Shown piece by piece: positions 38,567-47,886 of a stretch of DNA of 64,000 nucleotides (its first letter is position 1; the number at the start of each line of letters is the position of its first letter). Both the position numbers and the translations under genes were made by a program. Below the pieces are notes generated by a model. The model did no database searches. It was given only the letters and a program-made list of their open reading frames with translations, and was not told the DNA's origin. The stretch lies in contig JADJFD010000001.1 of assembly GCA_016708765.1 (NCBI GenBank), positions 744,001 through 808,000 of the forward strand, read 5' to 3'. The stretch comes from Chitinophagaceae bacterium (GTDB lineage: Bacteria; Bacteroidota; Bacteroidia; Chitinophagales; Chitinophagaceae).

Positions 38567-38594
38567 CTGCCCGACTTCGTCATTCAGGCGGGCA
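38567..38594. repeat. TGCCCG/CGGGCA inverted repeat
   Basis: TGCCCG and CGGGCA are separated by 15 bases, in the spacer between pgm and the divergent DUF2279 gene. It resembles the small palindrome after lemA in composition. Confidence 0.35.
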
Positions 38595-38638
38595 TCTTTT
38601 CAATCCGATTCAGTTCGCAAATCGTAAATTTGATGTTT

Positions 38639-39712
38639 ATGAAGTCATCGGCATTACTACTATCAGCTTTCGTTGCGTCGCACTCTTCAAGGTTCTGTTT
38701 GCTATTCAGCATTTTGATAGTTTCCGTTTGTCTTTCAACAAACATTAAGGCACAAACAGACTCATCCACAAATCATAATTCCGAATTCAACATTTCTAAG
38801 GATTCATCTTTAAAGGCAGTATTAGAAAATGCAATGCCTAATAACAATATTATTCGCAATTATGGCCCAAACAAAAAAAGAATCTGGCTTGTTGCAGGTG
38901 CCAATATAGTTGGCTATAGTGCTACAATGATTGCTTTATCATCTGCCTGGTACAGTCAATATGATCGTACTAAGTTTCATACGTTCAACGATTTTCCGGA
39001 ATGGAAGCAAGTAGATAAGGTTGGTCACCTGTATGCAGCGTATATAGAAAGCCGTGCCAGTATGGAAATGTGGCGATGGACAGGTATTGACCGTAAGAAA
39101 AGAATTTGGATCGGCGGTATGAGTGGCGCCGTGTATCAAACCGTTATTGAAGTGTTGGATGGTTACAGTGCCGGCTGGGGATGGAGCTGGGGAGATTTTG
39201 GTGCCAACTTTCTCGGCAGCGGAGTAATGATTGCACAAGAACTAGCTTGGGATGATCAACGAATCAAACTAAAATTTTCTTTTCATAAAAAATCTTATAA
39301 CGATCCAACATTAAATCAACGTAGCGATAAATTGTTTGGCAAAAGCACTCCTGAACGATTGCTGAAAGATTATAATGGTCAAACCTATTGGGCAAGTATG
39401 AACCTGAAACCATTTTTTAAAAACTCCAATCTTCCTGAATGGCTATCCGTTGCAGTTGGCTATGGTGCAGAGGGACTGTTTGGCGGCACAGAAAATATCG
39501 GCAAAGATGATAACGGAAATATTATTTTCAACCGGCCGGATATTAAAAGATATAGACAATGGTACATAGCTCCGGATATTGATTTAACCAAAATCAAAAC
39601 CAATAAAAAAGGATTGAAGTTTCTTTTTACTGTTTTAAGTGCTTTTAAGTTCCCTACTCCGTCGTTGGAACTGTCTAACGGGAAATTTAAAGTTCATGCT
39701 ATACATTTTTAA
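38639..39712 (+). CDS. DUF2279 family periplasmic protein (YfiM-like)
   Basis: The 357-residue product from ATG 38639 has a long hydrophobic leader ending near STNIKAQ. Its core contains VAGANIVGYSATMIALSSAW, DKVGHLYAAYIESRASMEMW and a glycine-rich AGWGWSWGDFGANFLGSG segment, matching DUF2279/YfiM-like envelope proteins of unknown function. The leader is unusual: residues VASHSSRFCLLFSI are encoded by a sequence that recurs in non-coding DNA near 63935. So part of the signal peptide may come from a dispersed repeat. ATG 38633 is an alternative start. Confidence 0.75.
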   Translation: MKSSALLLSAFVASHSSRFCLLFSILIVSVCLSTNIKAQTDSSTNHNSEFNISKDSSLKAVLENAMPNNNIIRNYGPNKKRIWLVAGANIVGYSATMIALSSAWYSQYDRTKFHTFNDFPEWKQVDKVGHLYAAYIESRASMEMWRWTGIDRKKRIWIGGMSGAVYQTVIEVLDGYSAGWGWSWGDFGANFLGSGVMIAQELAWDDQRIKLKFSFHKKSYNDPTLNQRSDKLFGKSTPERLLKDYNGQTYWASMNLKPFFKNSNLPEWLSVAVGYGAEGLFGGTENIGKDDNGNIIFNRPDIKRYRQWYIAPDIDLTKIKTNKKGLKFLFTVLSAFKFPTPSLELSNGKFKVHAIHF

Positions 39713-39758
39713 GCCGATTGCTTATGATGCCGTAAATTAGCAGTTGTAAACATCTGCC

Positions 39759-41084
39759 ATGCAAATTATTCAACAGGTTCTCTTTATTCTTGTCAGTGCA
39801 TTTTCAGTTTGGTTCTTTTCAAAAAAAGCAAGAGAGATTAGCCGCAACATCAAACTCGGCCGAGATGAAGACATTAGCGACAACAAACCACAACGCTGGA
39901 AAAATGTTTTGCTACTGGCATTCGGACAAAAGAAAATGTTTCGCAATCCTCTAGTAGCCATATTACACTTCTTTGTATATGCCGGCTTTGTTATCATAAA
40001 TATTGAAGTATTGGAAATTGTACTCGAGGGTATTTTTGGTACACACCGAATGTTTGCTCCGTTATTGGGAAGCTTTTACAATTTTTTGATTAATAGTTTT
40101 GAAGTTTTAGCGTTACTTGTACTGCTGGCAGTGGTTATATTTCTTGTTCGAAGAAATATCATTAAACTAAAAAGATTTGTTAGTAAGGACCTGAATGGAT
40201 GGCCAAGAAATGATGCGAATTATATACTTATTATAGAGATTGTTTTAATGTCACTTTTTCTTTTCCTGAATGCAAGCGATACATTATTACAGGCAAGAGG
40301 TGTTGAACATTATGCCGCACACCCAACTGGTAATTTTATTATTTCACAATACTTGCAGCCAATTTTAAATGGCTTAGATAATAGCCAACTTGAAATAGTT
40401 GAAAGAAGTTGCTGGTGGTTACATATCGTTGGCATATTTGCCTTCTTAAACTATTTGCCTTACTCAAAACATCTGCATATTATTTTAGCATTTCCGAATG
40501 CATACTATGGCCGCTTGAAACCAATGGGACAAATGGAAAATATGCCTTCAATCCAAAAAGAAGTATTGTATGCCATGCAGCCTGAGTTAGCTCCTACAGG
40601 CGAACAAGCAGCCGTAGTTCAAAAGTTTGGAGCAAAAGATATTCAGGATCTCAGTTGGAAGAATCTGATGGATGCCTATAGCTGTACAGAATGTGGAAGA
40701 TGTTCTGCTGCATGTCCGGCCACACAAACCGGCAAATTGTTGTCACCAAGAAAAATAATGATGGATACCCGTGACAGAGTGGACAATGTCGGCAAAAATA
40801 TAAATGCAAACGGCGAATTTAAAGATGATGGCAAAAGTTTATTGCATGATTATATCTCAGTAGAAGAATTAAGTGCCTGTACTACTTGTAATGCCTGCGT
40901 ACAAGAATGCCCTGTCAGTATTAGTCCATTAGATATTATTATGCAACTACGCCGGTATTTGGTAATGGAAGAAAGTAATACTTCGCCTGAATGGGCAGCC
41001 ATGTTTAGCAATGTGGAGAATAATTTTGCACCGCGGAAATTTAGTCCGGAAGATAGAGATAAGTGGGCGGAAGAAATGAAATGA
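39759..41084 (+). CDS. Membrane Fe-S electron-transfer protein (nitrate reductase gamma/HdrC-like fusion)
   Basis: The 441-residue protein has several transmembrane helices in its first 250 residues, including FILVSAFSVWFFSKKA-like, VAILHFFVYAGFVIINIEVL and VLALLVLLAVVIFLV, in the pattern of a NarI/HdrE cytochrome b domain. A soluble C-terminus carries two 4Fe-4S motifs: CTECGRCSAACP near residue 308 and CTTCNACVQECP near 373. It should pass electrons between a quinone pool and a soluble partner. The matching CCG-domain protein lies at 43995, separated by four other genes. The donor is unknown. Confidence 0.88.
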   Translation: MQIIQQVLFILVSAFSVWFFSKKAREISRNIKLGRDEDISDNKPQRWKNVLLLAFGQKKMFRNPLVAILHFFVYAGFVIINIEVLEIVLEGIFGTHRMFAPLLGSFYNFLINSFEVLALLVLLAVVIFLVRRNIIKLKRFVSKDLNGWPRNDANYILIIEIVLMSLFLFLNASDTLLQARGVEHYAAHPTGNFIISQYLQPILNGLDNSQLEIVERSCWWLHIVGIFAFLNYLPYSKHLHIILAFPNAYYGRLKPMGQMENMPSIQKEVLYAMQPELAPTGEQAAVVQKFGAKDIQDLSWKNLMDAYSCTECGRCSAACPATQTGKLLSPRKIMMDTRDRVDNVGKNINANGEFKDDGKSLLHDYISVEELSACTTCNACVQECPVSISPLDIIMQLRRYLVMEESNTSPEWAAMFSNVENNFAPRKFSPEDRDKWAEEMK

Positions 41085-41085
41085 T

Positions 41086-41106
41086 AATTAGCAATTAGCA
41101 ATTAGC
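41086..41106. repeat. Three perfect AATTAGC 7-bp repeats
   Basis: Three direct copies of AATTAGC begin right after the Fe-S gene stop codon and end 14 bases before the start of the cupin gene. Confidence 0.8.
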
Positions 41107-41120
41107 AAAAAAATAAATAA

Positions 41121-41450
41121 TTGGAACTTAAAAACTTTCCTTTCCAAACAATAGACTGGTCTTCCATTCCTGCGGAAGAACATAAAGGTGAAACTGGCGT
41201 TGCTTACTGGAAAGTACAAATGATGAATGATATCAGAGTCAGAGAGGTTGTTTATACCCCCGGCTACAAAGCCGATCATTGGTGCAGCAAAGGTCATATT
41301 ATATATTGTGTTGAAGGGAGCATGTCAACAGAATTAGCTGATGGAAGAATTATGGATTTATCAGCAGGTATGTGTTATTTCGTTGGAGACAACAATGAAG
41401 CACACCGCACATCCACTGAAAAGGGCTGCAAACTTTTTATTGTTGATTAG
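41121..41450 (+). CDS. DHCW-motif cupin protein
   Basis: The 109-residue single-domain cupin starts at TTG 41121 (MELKNFPFQTIDWSSIP). No ATG lies in frame between the heptamer array and the conserved start, so the TTG start is the simplest reading. VYTPGYKADHWCSKGHIIYC carries the DHWC variant of the DHCW motif and likely metal-binding His residues. FVGDNNEAHRTSTEKGCK is the second cupin motif. The metal site and role are unknown; the family is small and cytoplasmic. Confidence 0.82.
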   Translation: MELKNFPFQTIDWSSIPAEEHKGETGVAYWKVQMMNDIRVREVVYTPGYKADHWCSKGHIIYCVEGSMSTELADGRIMDLSAGMCYFVGDNNEAHRTSTEKGCKLFIVD

Positions 41451-41505
41451 ACAAAATCAACATTATGCAAAATAATTCCTTTATCCTTACGTTTTATCAC
41501 TACTT

Positions 41506-42033
41506 ATGCTACGATTTATTATTTTATTAGTTCTACTATCAACCACATTGTTTAGCAAGGCACAAAATCCGTTTGAATTAGGTGCTGAGTATATGCGGCT
41601 TATCGGCAAAGGTTATAATAATGCCAAAGCGGCTGTTCGAGGAGAATCATTTAATAATAAAAGTAGCTTTAGTGCAGGCATTACCTATCAATTAGCCTCA
41701 AAGAAAGCATATTCTGTATCACATGGCTTTGGTGTATATATCGGCTATCGTTATGCTTTCAGTGATAAAATTATTACGAAAGGCAGCAGTCCTTTTGCTG
41801 GAGCAAGGATTTTATTCTCTCTCGAAAATTTTGAAGGAAAGACCAGCCGAAACAGTTTACTAATTACTCCATTTGCCGAAGCAGGTTATCATTTAGTATT
41901 TGCTAAACGGATTTATGCAGCACCATCTGTTGGCTATGGTTACACATTGAAGATTAGTAAAGATTATAATTCAATGGATGAAGACAATGGCGGAAGAGTA
42001 ATTCCATCGCTTTCGGCAGGTTATCGTTTTTAA
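41506..42033 (+). CDS. Small outer-membrane beta-barrel-like protein
   Basis: The 175-residue protein has a signal peptide ending at LFSKAQ. A series of amphipathic strands follows (SSFSAGITYQLASKK, GFGVYIGYRYAFSDK, YAAPSVGYGYTLKIS), and it ends GYRF, with an aromatic last residue as in many outer-membrane barrels. No specific family was recognised. Its stop overlaps the convergent LysE gene stop by four bases. Confidence 0.65.
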   Translation: MLRFIILLVLLSTTLFSKAQNPFELGAEYMRLIGKGYNNAKAAVRGESFNNKSSFSAGITYQLASKKAYSVSHGFGVYIGYRYAFSDKIITKGSSPFAGARILFSLENFEGKTSRNSLLITPFAEAGYHLVFAKRIYAAPSVGYGYTLKISKDYNSMDEDNGGRVIPSLSAGYRF

Positions 42034-42728
42034 TCAGTTGATTTATCTTTTTCTTCGGCTTTTCTTTTCTCCTCCTCTTGTACCATCTTATTAATCGGGT
42101 CTTTTTTCCGTGCTATTCGCCACAACTGAAACAGTGCAGTTAATGCAAATATTCCACCGATTACCCAGTTTAAAATATCCTGATTATTGCTGATTTTATC
42201 AGCAACTAATCTGCCACCAAAAATGAAAACGCAATTGCCTATAAAAGTACCAATACCAATTCCAATTATATAAGTATTATAATGATCATTTCTAGGCAAT
42301 AAAACTTTTTTTGTAAAAAGTACTGTACTCCAGCCAAACCAAAAAGGTATCTGAACCGGATTTAATGCACTCATTACAAAACCCAATATAAATTTTGGCA
42401 TTGGACTATCCAATATTGCATTTTTTGAAACAGATGGATGCGAAGCAGCATAAAAGCTGGCAACTGCTAACGCCAGCACTATAACTAATGTTATCCATTC
42501 TAACACCTTGAGTATTTTTTCCTGTTTTCTTATCCAATCCATTGCTACCAATGAAATACGGACATAAATTATTTCTGCTAATAAAGAACCAGCTGAGAAA
42601 AGAATTGCTGCCATTACTCCATCAGTTATTGAAATTTGCATGGCAGCAATATTCAGTGTTCCTAATGGTAAAGAACCCAGGAAACTGACCATCATTCCAA
42701 CGAAGAAAATTTTTAGCAACGGCCGCAT
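42030..42728 (-). CDS. LysE family amino-acid exporter
   Basis: The 232-residue membrane protein starts with FLGSLPLGTLNIAAMQIS, the LysE/RhtB signature in the first helix, and has about six transmembrane helices. ALNPVQIPFWFGWSTVLF corresponds to the conserved NP(K) segment. It probably exports amino acids or related small metabolites; the substrate cannot be told. It lies downstream of the ATP-grasp gene on the same strand, with about 70 bp between them. Confidence 0.85.
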   Translation of the reverse strand: MRPLLKIFFVGMMVSFLGSLPLGTLNIAAMQISITDGVMAAILFSAGSLLAEIIYVRISLVAMDWIRKQEKILKVLEWITLVIVLALAVASFYAASHPSVSKNAILDSPMPKFILGFVMSALNPVQIPFWFGWSTVLFTKKVLLPRNDHYNTYIIGIGIGTFIGNCVFIFGGRLVADKISNNQDILNWVIGGIFALTALFQLWRIARKKDPINKMVQEEEKRKAEEKDKSTD

Positions 42729-42799
42729 AAAACGAAAATAAGAAGTAAATACTATGTAACCATTTTCGGTAAAGAGTGGATAAAGAAAAAAGAAACAAG

Positions 42800-43842
42800 T
42801 TAGTCATACTTTTCAAGCATCTTAAAATGCTTCTTAGCATCCTGTAGGTATCGGTAGCCTTTCATAAAAGACCAATAAGGCAACCCTTGCTTATGATTAT
42901 ATCTGCTAATCTTATACAATACTTTCCAGTGATGTAATAAAACGCCGTAAGCTTTCCAGATGCTCATATTGCAATCGTAAATATGATTTGGTTCTGCGCC
43001 GCAACCGTTAAATTCAAGAATCAAAAAATTCTTTCCCTGTTTTAAATCTTCGATAGAAGTAGTTTTAATATCATAACGGCCATAATAAAACTTATCAGTA
43101 TAATGGCTAAGGTCATCAAATACTTTGTGAAGGTTTTCGTCAATCTCGTTATGCAAGTTGGTAAATTGTGCGCCTCTGTTATGATTGCCTGCATAAGAAA
43201 GATAAAATATTTCGCCTTCAGGAAGCACTCTGTCGAAACGATGTCCATGCCTATGTTCCATTTCTTCCATCCGGAATTTTGCACGGGGATGCATGGCCAC
43301 TAAATCCTTTAGGGTTGTATTCCCATCACCTTTTACTTGTAGCAATTCTTTATCAATGAATCCACTCACAACACCTTTCTTTTCCCATGGATAGCGGTAA
43401 TAAAACACACTTACTTCTACCGGCAATTCTACCAAATCCTGTACAATGTATTCGACCGGAATTCTTTCATGATATTTTTCCAATTGGTCTTCGCTATCAA
43501 TTTTCCGGAATAAGATTCCTTTCATTCCTACATCTGGTTTTACAATATAGGGAAGTGCAAATCCTGCATCAGCGATTTTCTTTTTACTTCATCAAAAGAC
43601 CAATCATGCATGATGTAAATAGTACGGGGAATAAGGTTTTCCGGCAACTGATCATACATCTCTTTTTTCCCCTCTCCTTCAAATCCACCAAAAGTAATGG
43701 TAGGATTAGATGGACTAAAAAACCAGAAATTCCAGCTACGTATACAATACCATAGCCAGACAAAGCTAATTGGGAAATACAGGACATAAAAGTTCCAAAG
43801 CTCCCAGTTTGTAATTTTCTGAAAAAATTTCTTTAGACGCAT
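42800..43842 (-). CDS. ATP-grasp (D-alanine--D-alanine ligase-like) protein with N-terminal membrane segment, frameshifted
   Basis: A one-base loss in a T-run (43576-43579, plus strand; five needed) splits this gene of about 348 residues. The N-terminus has a hydrophobic segment (LWNFYVLYFPISFVWLWYC) and SNPTITFGGFEGEGKKEMYD. After the break come YIVKPDVGMKGILFRKID, an ATP-grasp lysine loop, and VEYIVQDLVELPVEVSVFYY. The metal-binding LILEFNGCGAEPNHIYD follows, where Glu and Asn bind magnesium. Family members ligate a carboxylate to an amine with ATP. The substrate is unknown. Confidence 0.78.
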
Positions 43843-43994
43843 ACGTAGGTTAAACAAAAATAAGTCTCCTGTCAATAAAGAAGGACTTTTGTTTCAAAAT
43901 ACTCAAAAACATAGTTAAATAAAAATTACAACCGCATTTATTGGGATTGATAAGTGCTGTGTTTTTAGTAATATTGTTGCTGAAACTTAATTAA

Positions 43995-44774
43995 ATGAAT
44001 GTTCCAACTGTAGCTGAATTATTTGCTGAAGGTAAAAGCCCTGAAGTTCTTTTCTGGGTGGGCTGTGCCGGTAGTTTTGACCAACGGGCACAAAAAATCA
44101 CTAAGGCCTTCATTACCATTCTTGATAAAGTGGGTATTAACTATGCTATTCTGGGCAAGGAAGAAATGTGCACCGGCGATCCTGTGCGTAGAGCTGGTAA
44201 TGAATTTATGTTTCAGATGATGGCATACCAAAATATTCAGATCCTTAATAATTATAATATTAAAAAAATAGTAACGGCTTGCCCGCATTGTTTCAATACT
44301 CTGAAAAATGAATATCCGGAATTAGGGGGCAATTATGAAGTGATACATCATTCTACTTTTTTACAAGAGTTAATCGATGAAGGAAAAATAACGATGAAAG
44401 AAGGCGGTACATTCAAAGGTAAAAAAATTACTTACCATGACAGTTGCTACCTTGGCCGTTCCAATAATATTTATGAAGCTCCAAGAAAAGTACTGGAAGC
44501 ATTAGATGCAGAGCTAATAGAAATGAAACGTTGTAAAAGCAACGGACTTTGTTGTGGTGCAGGCGGAGCACAAATGTTTAAAGAAGAAGAAAAAGGAATT
44601 ACAAGGGTAAATATAGAACGCAGCCACGAAGCTATTGGAACCGGCGCTTCTGTAATAGCAGCGGCTTGTCCTTTTTGCAACACTATGTTGACAGACGGAG
44701 TAAAATTGGAAGAAAAAGAAGATTCCGTACAGGTTTTGGACATTGCTGAATTGATTGCCGCCAGTATGAATTAA
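43995..44774 (+). CDS. (Fe-S)-binding protein with two cysteine-rich CCG domains (HdrB-like)
   Basis: The 259-residue soluble protein has two Cys-rich domains. The first has WVGCAGSFDQRAQKI, EEMCTGDPVRRAGNE and VTACPHCFNTLKNEYP. The second has TYHDSCYLGRSN, SNGLCCGAGGAQMF and ACPFCNTMLTDG. This is the heterodisulfide-reductase B/GlpC/LldE fold, which binds an unusual 4Fe-4S cluster at CCG motifs. It probably pairs with the membrane Fe-S protein at 39759 to feed electrons to quinone. The four intervening genes suggest an insertion or rearrangement within the pair. Confidence 0.9.
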   Translation: MNVPTVAELFAEGKSPEVLFWVGCAGSFDQRAQKITKAFITILDKVGINYAILGKEEMCTGDPVRRAGNEFMFQMMAYQNIQILNNYNIKKIVTACPHCFNTLKNEYPELGGNYEVIHHSTFLQELIDEGKITMKEGGTFKGKKITYHDSCYLGRSNNIYEAPRKVLEALDAELIEMKRCKSNGLCCGAGGAQMFKEEEKGITRVNIERSHEAIGTGASVIAAACPFCNTMLTDGVKLEEKEDSVQVLDIAELIAASMN

Positions 44775-44783
44775 CTTTGCGCA

Positions 44784-45302
44784 ATGAATTTCGAATACAA
44801 ACATCTACTCAATAAAGATTTTCATGCAGACTCAAGGGTGTGGGTTTATCAATCAAGCAGAATATTTTCTTTAAGTGAAGCTTTTGATGTAGAAGAGAAG
44901 CTGAATGCATTTACTGCAAACTGGTTAAGTCACGGCACACCAGTAAAAGGGGAAGCTCATCTTTTCTTCGGTCAGTTTATTGTTTTACTGGCAGATGAAA
45001 CCGCAACCGGAGTAAGCGGATGCAGTACCGATAGTTCAGTAAGATTGATAAAAGAAATAGAACAACAGTTCAATGTAAATTTATTCGACAGAATTACGCT
45101 GGCATTTATTGTAAAAGACAAAATTCAGTTATTGCCCATCTCCCAACTTCCATACAGTGTTGACAATGGCTTTATCCAGCTTGAAACATTATATTTCAAC
45201 AACCTAGTGCAAACAAGAGAAGAATTAGAAAATAATTGGATTGTGCCAGTGAAAGATAGCTGGCTTAGTAATAAAATTGCTGACTCTAAATCAACCTTGT
45301 AA
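44784..45302 (+). CDS. Conserved Bacteroidota protein of unknown function
   Basis: This 172-residue soluble protein has no signal peptide. It contains SRVWVYQSSRIFSLSEAFD, a central LADETATGVSGCSTDSSVR motif and a C-terminal beta/alpha segment with RITLAFIVKDKIQLLP. Relatives in databases are sometimes named 'ABC transporter ATPase', but no Walker A or signature motif is visible here, so that name is not supported. It starts 9 bp after the CCG-domain Fe-S gene and is likely cotranscribed with it. Confidence 0.6.
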   Translation: MNFEYKHLLNKDFHADSRVWVYQSSRIFSLSEAFDVEEKLNAFTANWLSHGTPVKGEAHLFFGQFIVLLADETATGVSGCSTDSSVRLIKEIEQQFNVNLFDRITLAFIVKDKIQLLPISQLPYSVDNGFIQLETLYFNNLVQTREELENNWIVPVKDSWLSNKIADSKSTL

Positions 45303-45308
45303 ACTTTC

Positions 45309-47729
45309 TTATTTAGCTATCACTGCTTTTTTAGTAGTTGGTGCAGGCTTTTTCTTTGGAGTCGTTGTAAGATTATATGCTAAACTCAATCTAAAGTTTC
45401 TTGTTTGTGTGATGCTATAACTTTCCAGATTAAAGTTTGTAGCATAAGTAAATATTCTACGCTGCTGATTTACAAAAGGATCAATGATATTGATTGTCGC
45501 TATTAGTTTCTTATTGAAGAATTTCTTTTGAATTCCAAGATTCATACTGGTATTCCAACGGGCAAAACCTTGTGGATTTCCAAATCTATTGATATTAAAT
45601 CCTCCGGTAAAATTCCAGATATCTTTTGGAGAAAAACTTGATGTTACATTAGAAGTAAATGATCCGCCATTGCGAAACCGGCGAACAGTAATGTCAAAAT
45701 CGCTGTATTTGCTGTAGGTATAACTTGCACTAGCATTCAGCTTTAGTTTTTTTGAAAGAGTAACGCCATTCCAAGTACTGATTTCATATTCTTTTCTTCC
45801 GCTTATATTTTCCCAGGTAATTTGCGTTTTACCTTCTGGCAACAATGTTCTTACCTGACTGAAAACATCATCTACAATATTATAACCCATTCCAAGATTC
45901 AAAAAATATTTTGGCTTTGTACGACCTGCTACAAAATCAAAATTATGAGAAGAAGAAGCTTCCAGTTTATCATTACCAAACCGTACATTATACGGATCAG
46001 AATAATCTATAGCAGGATTCAATTGTGTAATGCCCGGTCGATTGATAGTACGTCGATAAGAAAATGTAAGACTCAGTTTCTCTTTCCATGTTTTGTTGAT
46101 ATTGGCAAACGGCAACCAAGTGAAATAATTATTCTTTACGTCCTTGCTTTCTTTTAATAACTCAAACCAGATATCAGTCCTTTCAACAGAAGTTCCAGCT
46201 GTAAAACTAAAAGCAGTACCCAGCAATTGTTTTATAGAACCACGAAAATTAGTAATAGTCTGATGAAACCAAAAATCATTACTCAGTAATTCAAGCCGTT
46301 CCATCGTTCCTTCAGGTTTCTTTTTATAACTGGCATCTACAATTACATGGTTGTTAGAACGATTATAATAACCACCAACTGAAAGGAATGTTTTTGTTTT
46401 TGCTAACAATCTATCATAGTTCACTCTTACATTATAATTATTTATTTCAGTTGAGTTTACTTGTCGTTGTGTAGAATCAATTCCTTTTGCCGTATAATCG
46501 GGGTTAAAATATTCCTGATAAAATAGTCTGTCACTATTATTCGATGAAAAATTATAACTAGTAATAACTTTCAATGTTTCTCCGGGTTTACCTTTCCAGG
46601 CATAGCTAAAACTCAAGTTTGGGCTGTAATTATCGCCTTCGCTTGTTACTTGCCGTTGGCTCAATTTCCACAATTCATCAAAGCGATTGATATTTTGATA
46701 TTCGGTATTATTCGTATTATCGAAAGTGTTTTGATTATAATTAAAAACAAGGTTCAGGCTGTTGTTCTTATTTAAATCGTAATTCACATTCATCCGGAAG
46801 TTGGGTCGAATGTTTTTATTGGTGTAATTGTTGGTCGTATTAAAAAAGTTAGAAGAGTCAGTATATATATTATTTCGGATGGAATAACCGTTGCCTTCAT
46901 AGCGGTTGAAACCACCACCAGCATTTATATTAATTGAAAAGTTTTGCTTTCTGTAAGTAAAACTTCCATTCATCGAAGCTTCTCCCCTTGTTCCTGCTGT
47001 AAGCGAAACTCTTCCGCTTTTACCAACTTTACCTTTCTTGGTTATAATGTTTATAACGCCGCCTTCTTCATTTGCATATTGAGGTGGCGGGTTCGTCATT
47101 ACTTCTATCTTATCAATAGAGCTTCCGGGCATTGATTCCAATAAATCCTGCAACTGTTGCAAATTGAGTTCAACTGGTTTATCATCAATCAGAATTTTTG
47201 GCTCTTTACCTCTAACTGTAATTTTTCCATCGGCATCTTTTGCAACTAACGGAACATTAGTTAATAAATCACTTGCGTTACTACCCGCTGCCAATGCCGA
47301 TTCGCCAACATTAAAAGTGATATTCCCTTCTTTCGATTCTATCAATGGTTTTTCAGCATAAATAATTACCTCGCCAAGATTTTGTGTGCTTTTAGGCTTT
47401 AGTGTAAGATCTGAAAGATTAAAATCGAAACGCTCCGTTCTAAAATGAATGCTATCAATATTTAGCAACTGCATTCCTACGTAATTGATACGAAGTCTGT
47501 AATATCCAAATGAAATATTGCTGATGGCAAACTCACCATCCTTATCTGTCAATATTGTCTGTCTTTGTAAACTATCTTCCAGCTTGATTAATTCAACAGT
47601 TGCACTTAGTACCGCTTTACCTTTATCATCGAGCACATTACCGGTTATAATACCTAAACTGCTCTCCTGCGAAAAGGAGATAAACCCGATGGCTAAAGTG
47701 AATATTAAGAAGTTAATTTTTTTCAACAC
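45309..47729 (-). CDS. TonB-dependent receptor, outer-membrane beta-barrel family (OMP_b-brl_3)
   Basis: The 806-residue protein starts with a signal peptide and a CarboxypepD_reg-like domain (GNVLDDKGKAVLSATVELI). Next is a plug containing LIESKEGNITFNVGESALA, DLLTNVPLVAKDADGKITVR and SSIDKIEVMTNPPPQYANEE. The C-terminal barrel ends in NFRLSLAYNL followed by a Lys/Pro/Thr-rich tail. The long tail beyond the last strand is unusual for barrels, but is seen in this subfamily. No susD or peptidase gene is adjacent; the substrate is unknown. Confidence 0.92.
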   Translation of the reverse strand: MLKKINFLIFTLAIGFISFSQESSLGIITGNVLDDKGKAVLSATVELIKLEDSLQRQTILTDKDGEFAISNISFGYYRLRINYVGMQLLNIDSIHFRTERFDFNLSDLTLKPKSTQNLGEVIIYAEKPLIESKEGNITFNVGESALAAGSNASDLLTNVPLVAKDADGKITVRGKEPKILIDDKPVELNLQQLQDLLESMPGSSIDKIEVMTNPPPQYANEEGGVINIITKKGKVGKSGRVSLTAGTRGEASMNGSFTYRKQNFSININAGGGFNRYEGNGYSIRNNIYTDSSNFFNTTNNYTNKNIRPNFRMNVNYDLNKNNSLNLVFNYNQNTFDNTNNTEYQNINRFDELWKLSQRQVTSEGDNYSPNLSFSYAWKGKPGETLKVITSYNFSSNNSDRLFYQEYFNPDYTAKGIDSTQRQVNSTEINNYNVRVNYDRLLAKTKTFLSVGGYYNRSNNHVIVDASYKKKPEGTMERLELLSNDFWFHQTITNFRGSIKQLLGTAFSFTAGTSVERTDIWFELLKESKDVKNNYFTWLPFANINKTWKEKLSLTFSYRRTINRPGITQLNPAIDYSDPYNVRFGNDKLEASSSHNFDFVAGRTKPKYFLNLGMGYNIVDDVFSQVRTLLPEGKTQITWENISGRKEYEISTWNGVTLSKKLKLNASASYTYSKYSDFDITVRRFRNGGSFTSNVTSSFSPKDIWNFTGGFNINRFGNPQGFARWNTSMNLGIQKKFFNKKLIATINIIDPFVNQQRRIFTYATNFNLESYSITQTRNFRLSLAYNLTTTPKKKPAPTTKKAVIAK

Positions 47730-47859
47730 ACAAACTTAGACGCAAATATATTATTTAGCTTGCTAACTACCTGAAAAAGAGAATACTAACAAGTGATAGC
47801 TTGAATATATCAGTTTTCTAAAAGCTCTGACATACTGTCGCAATTAGGGCATGAATTTG

Positions 47860-47867
47860 TATATTTG
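47860..47867 (+). promoter_or_regulatory. Bacteroidota-type -7 promoter element for miaB
   Basis: TATATTTG fits the TAnnTTTG consensus and ends 19 bases before the chosen miaB start. This also supports the later ATG at 47887, because an upstream ATG at 47851 would precede the promoter element. Confidence 0.5.
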
Positions 47868-47886
47868 CTGTTCTAATTTTTATTCC

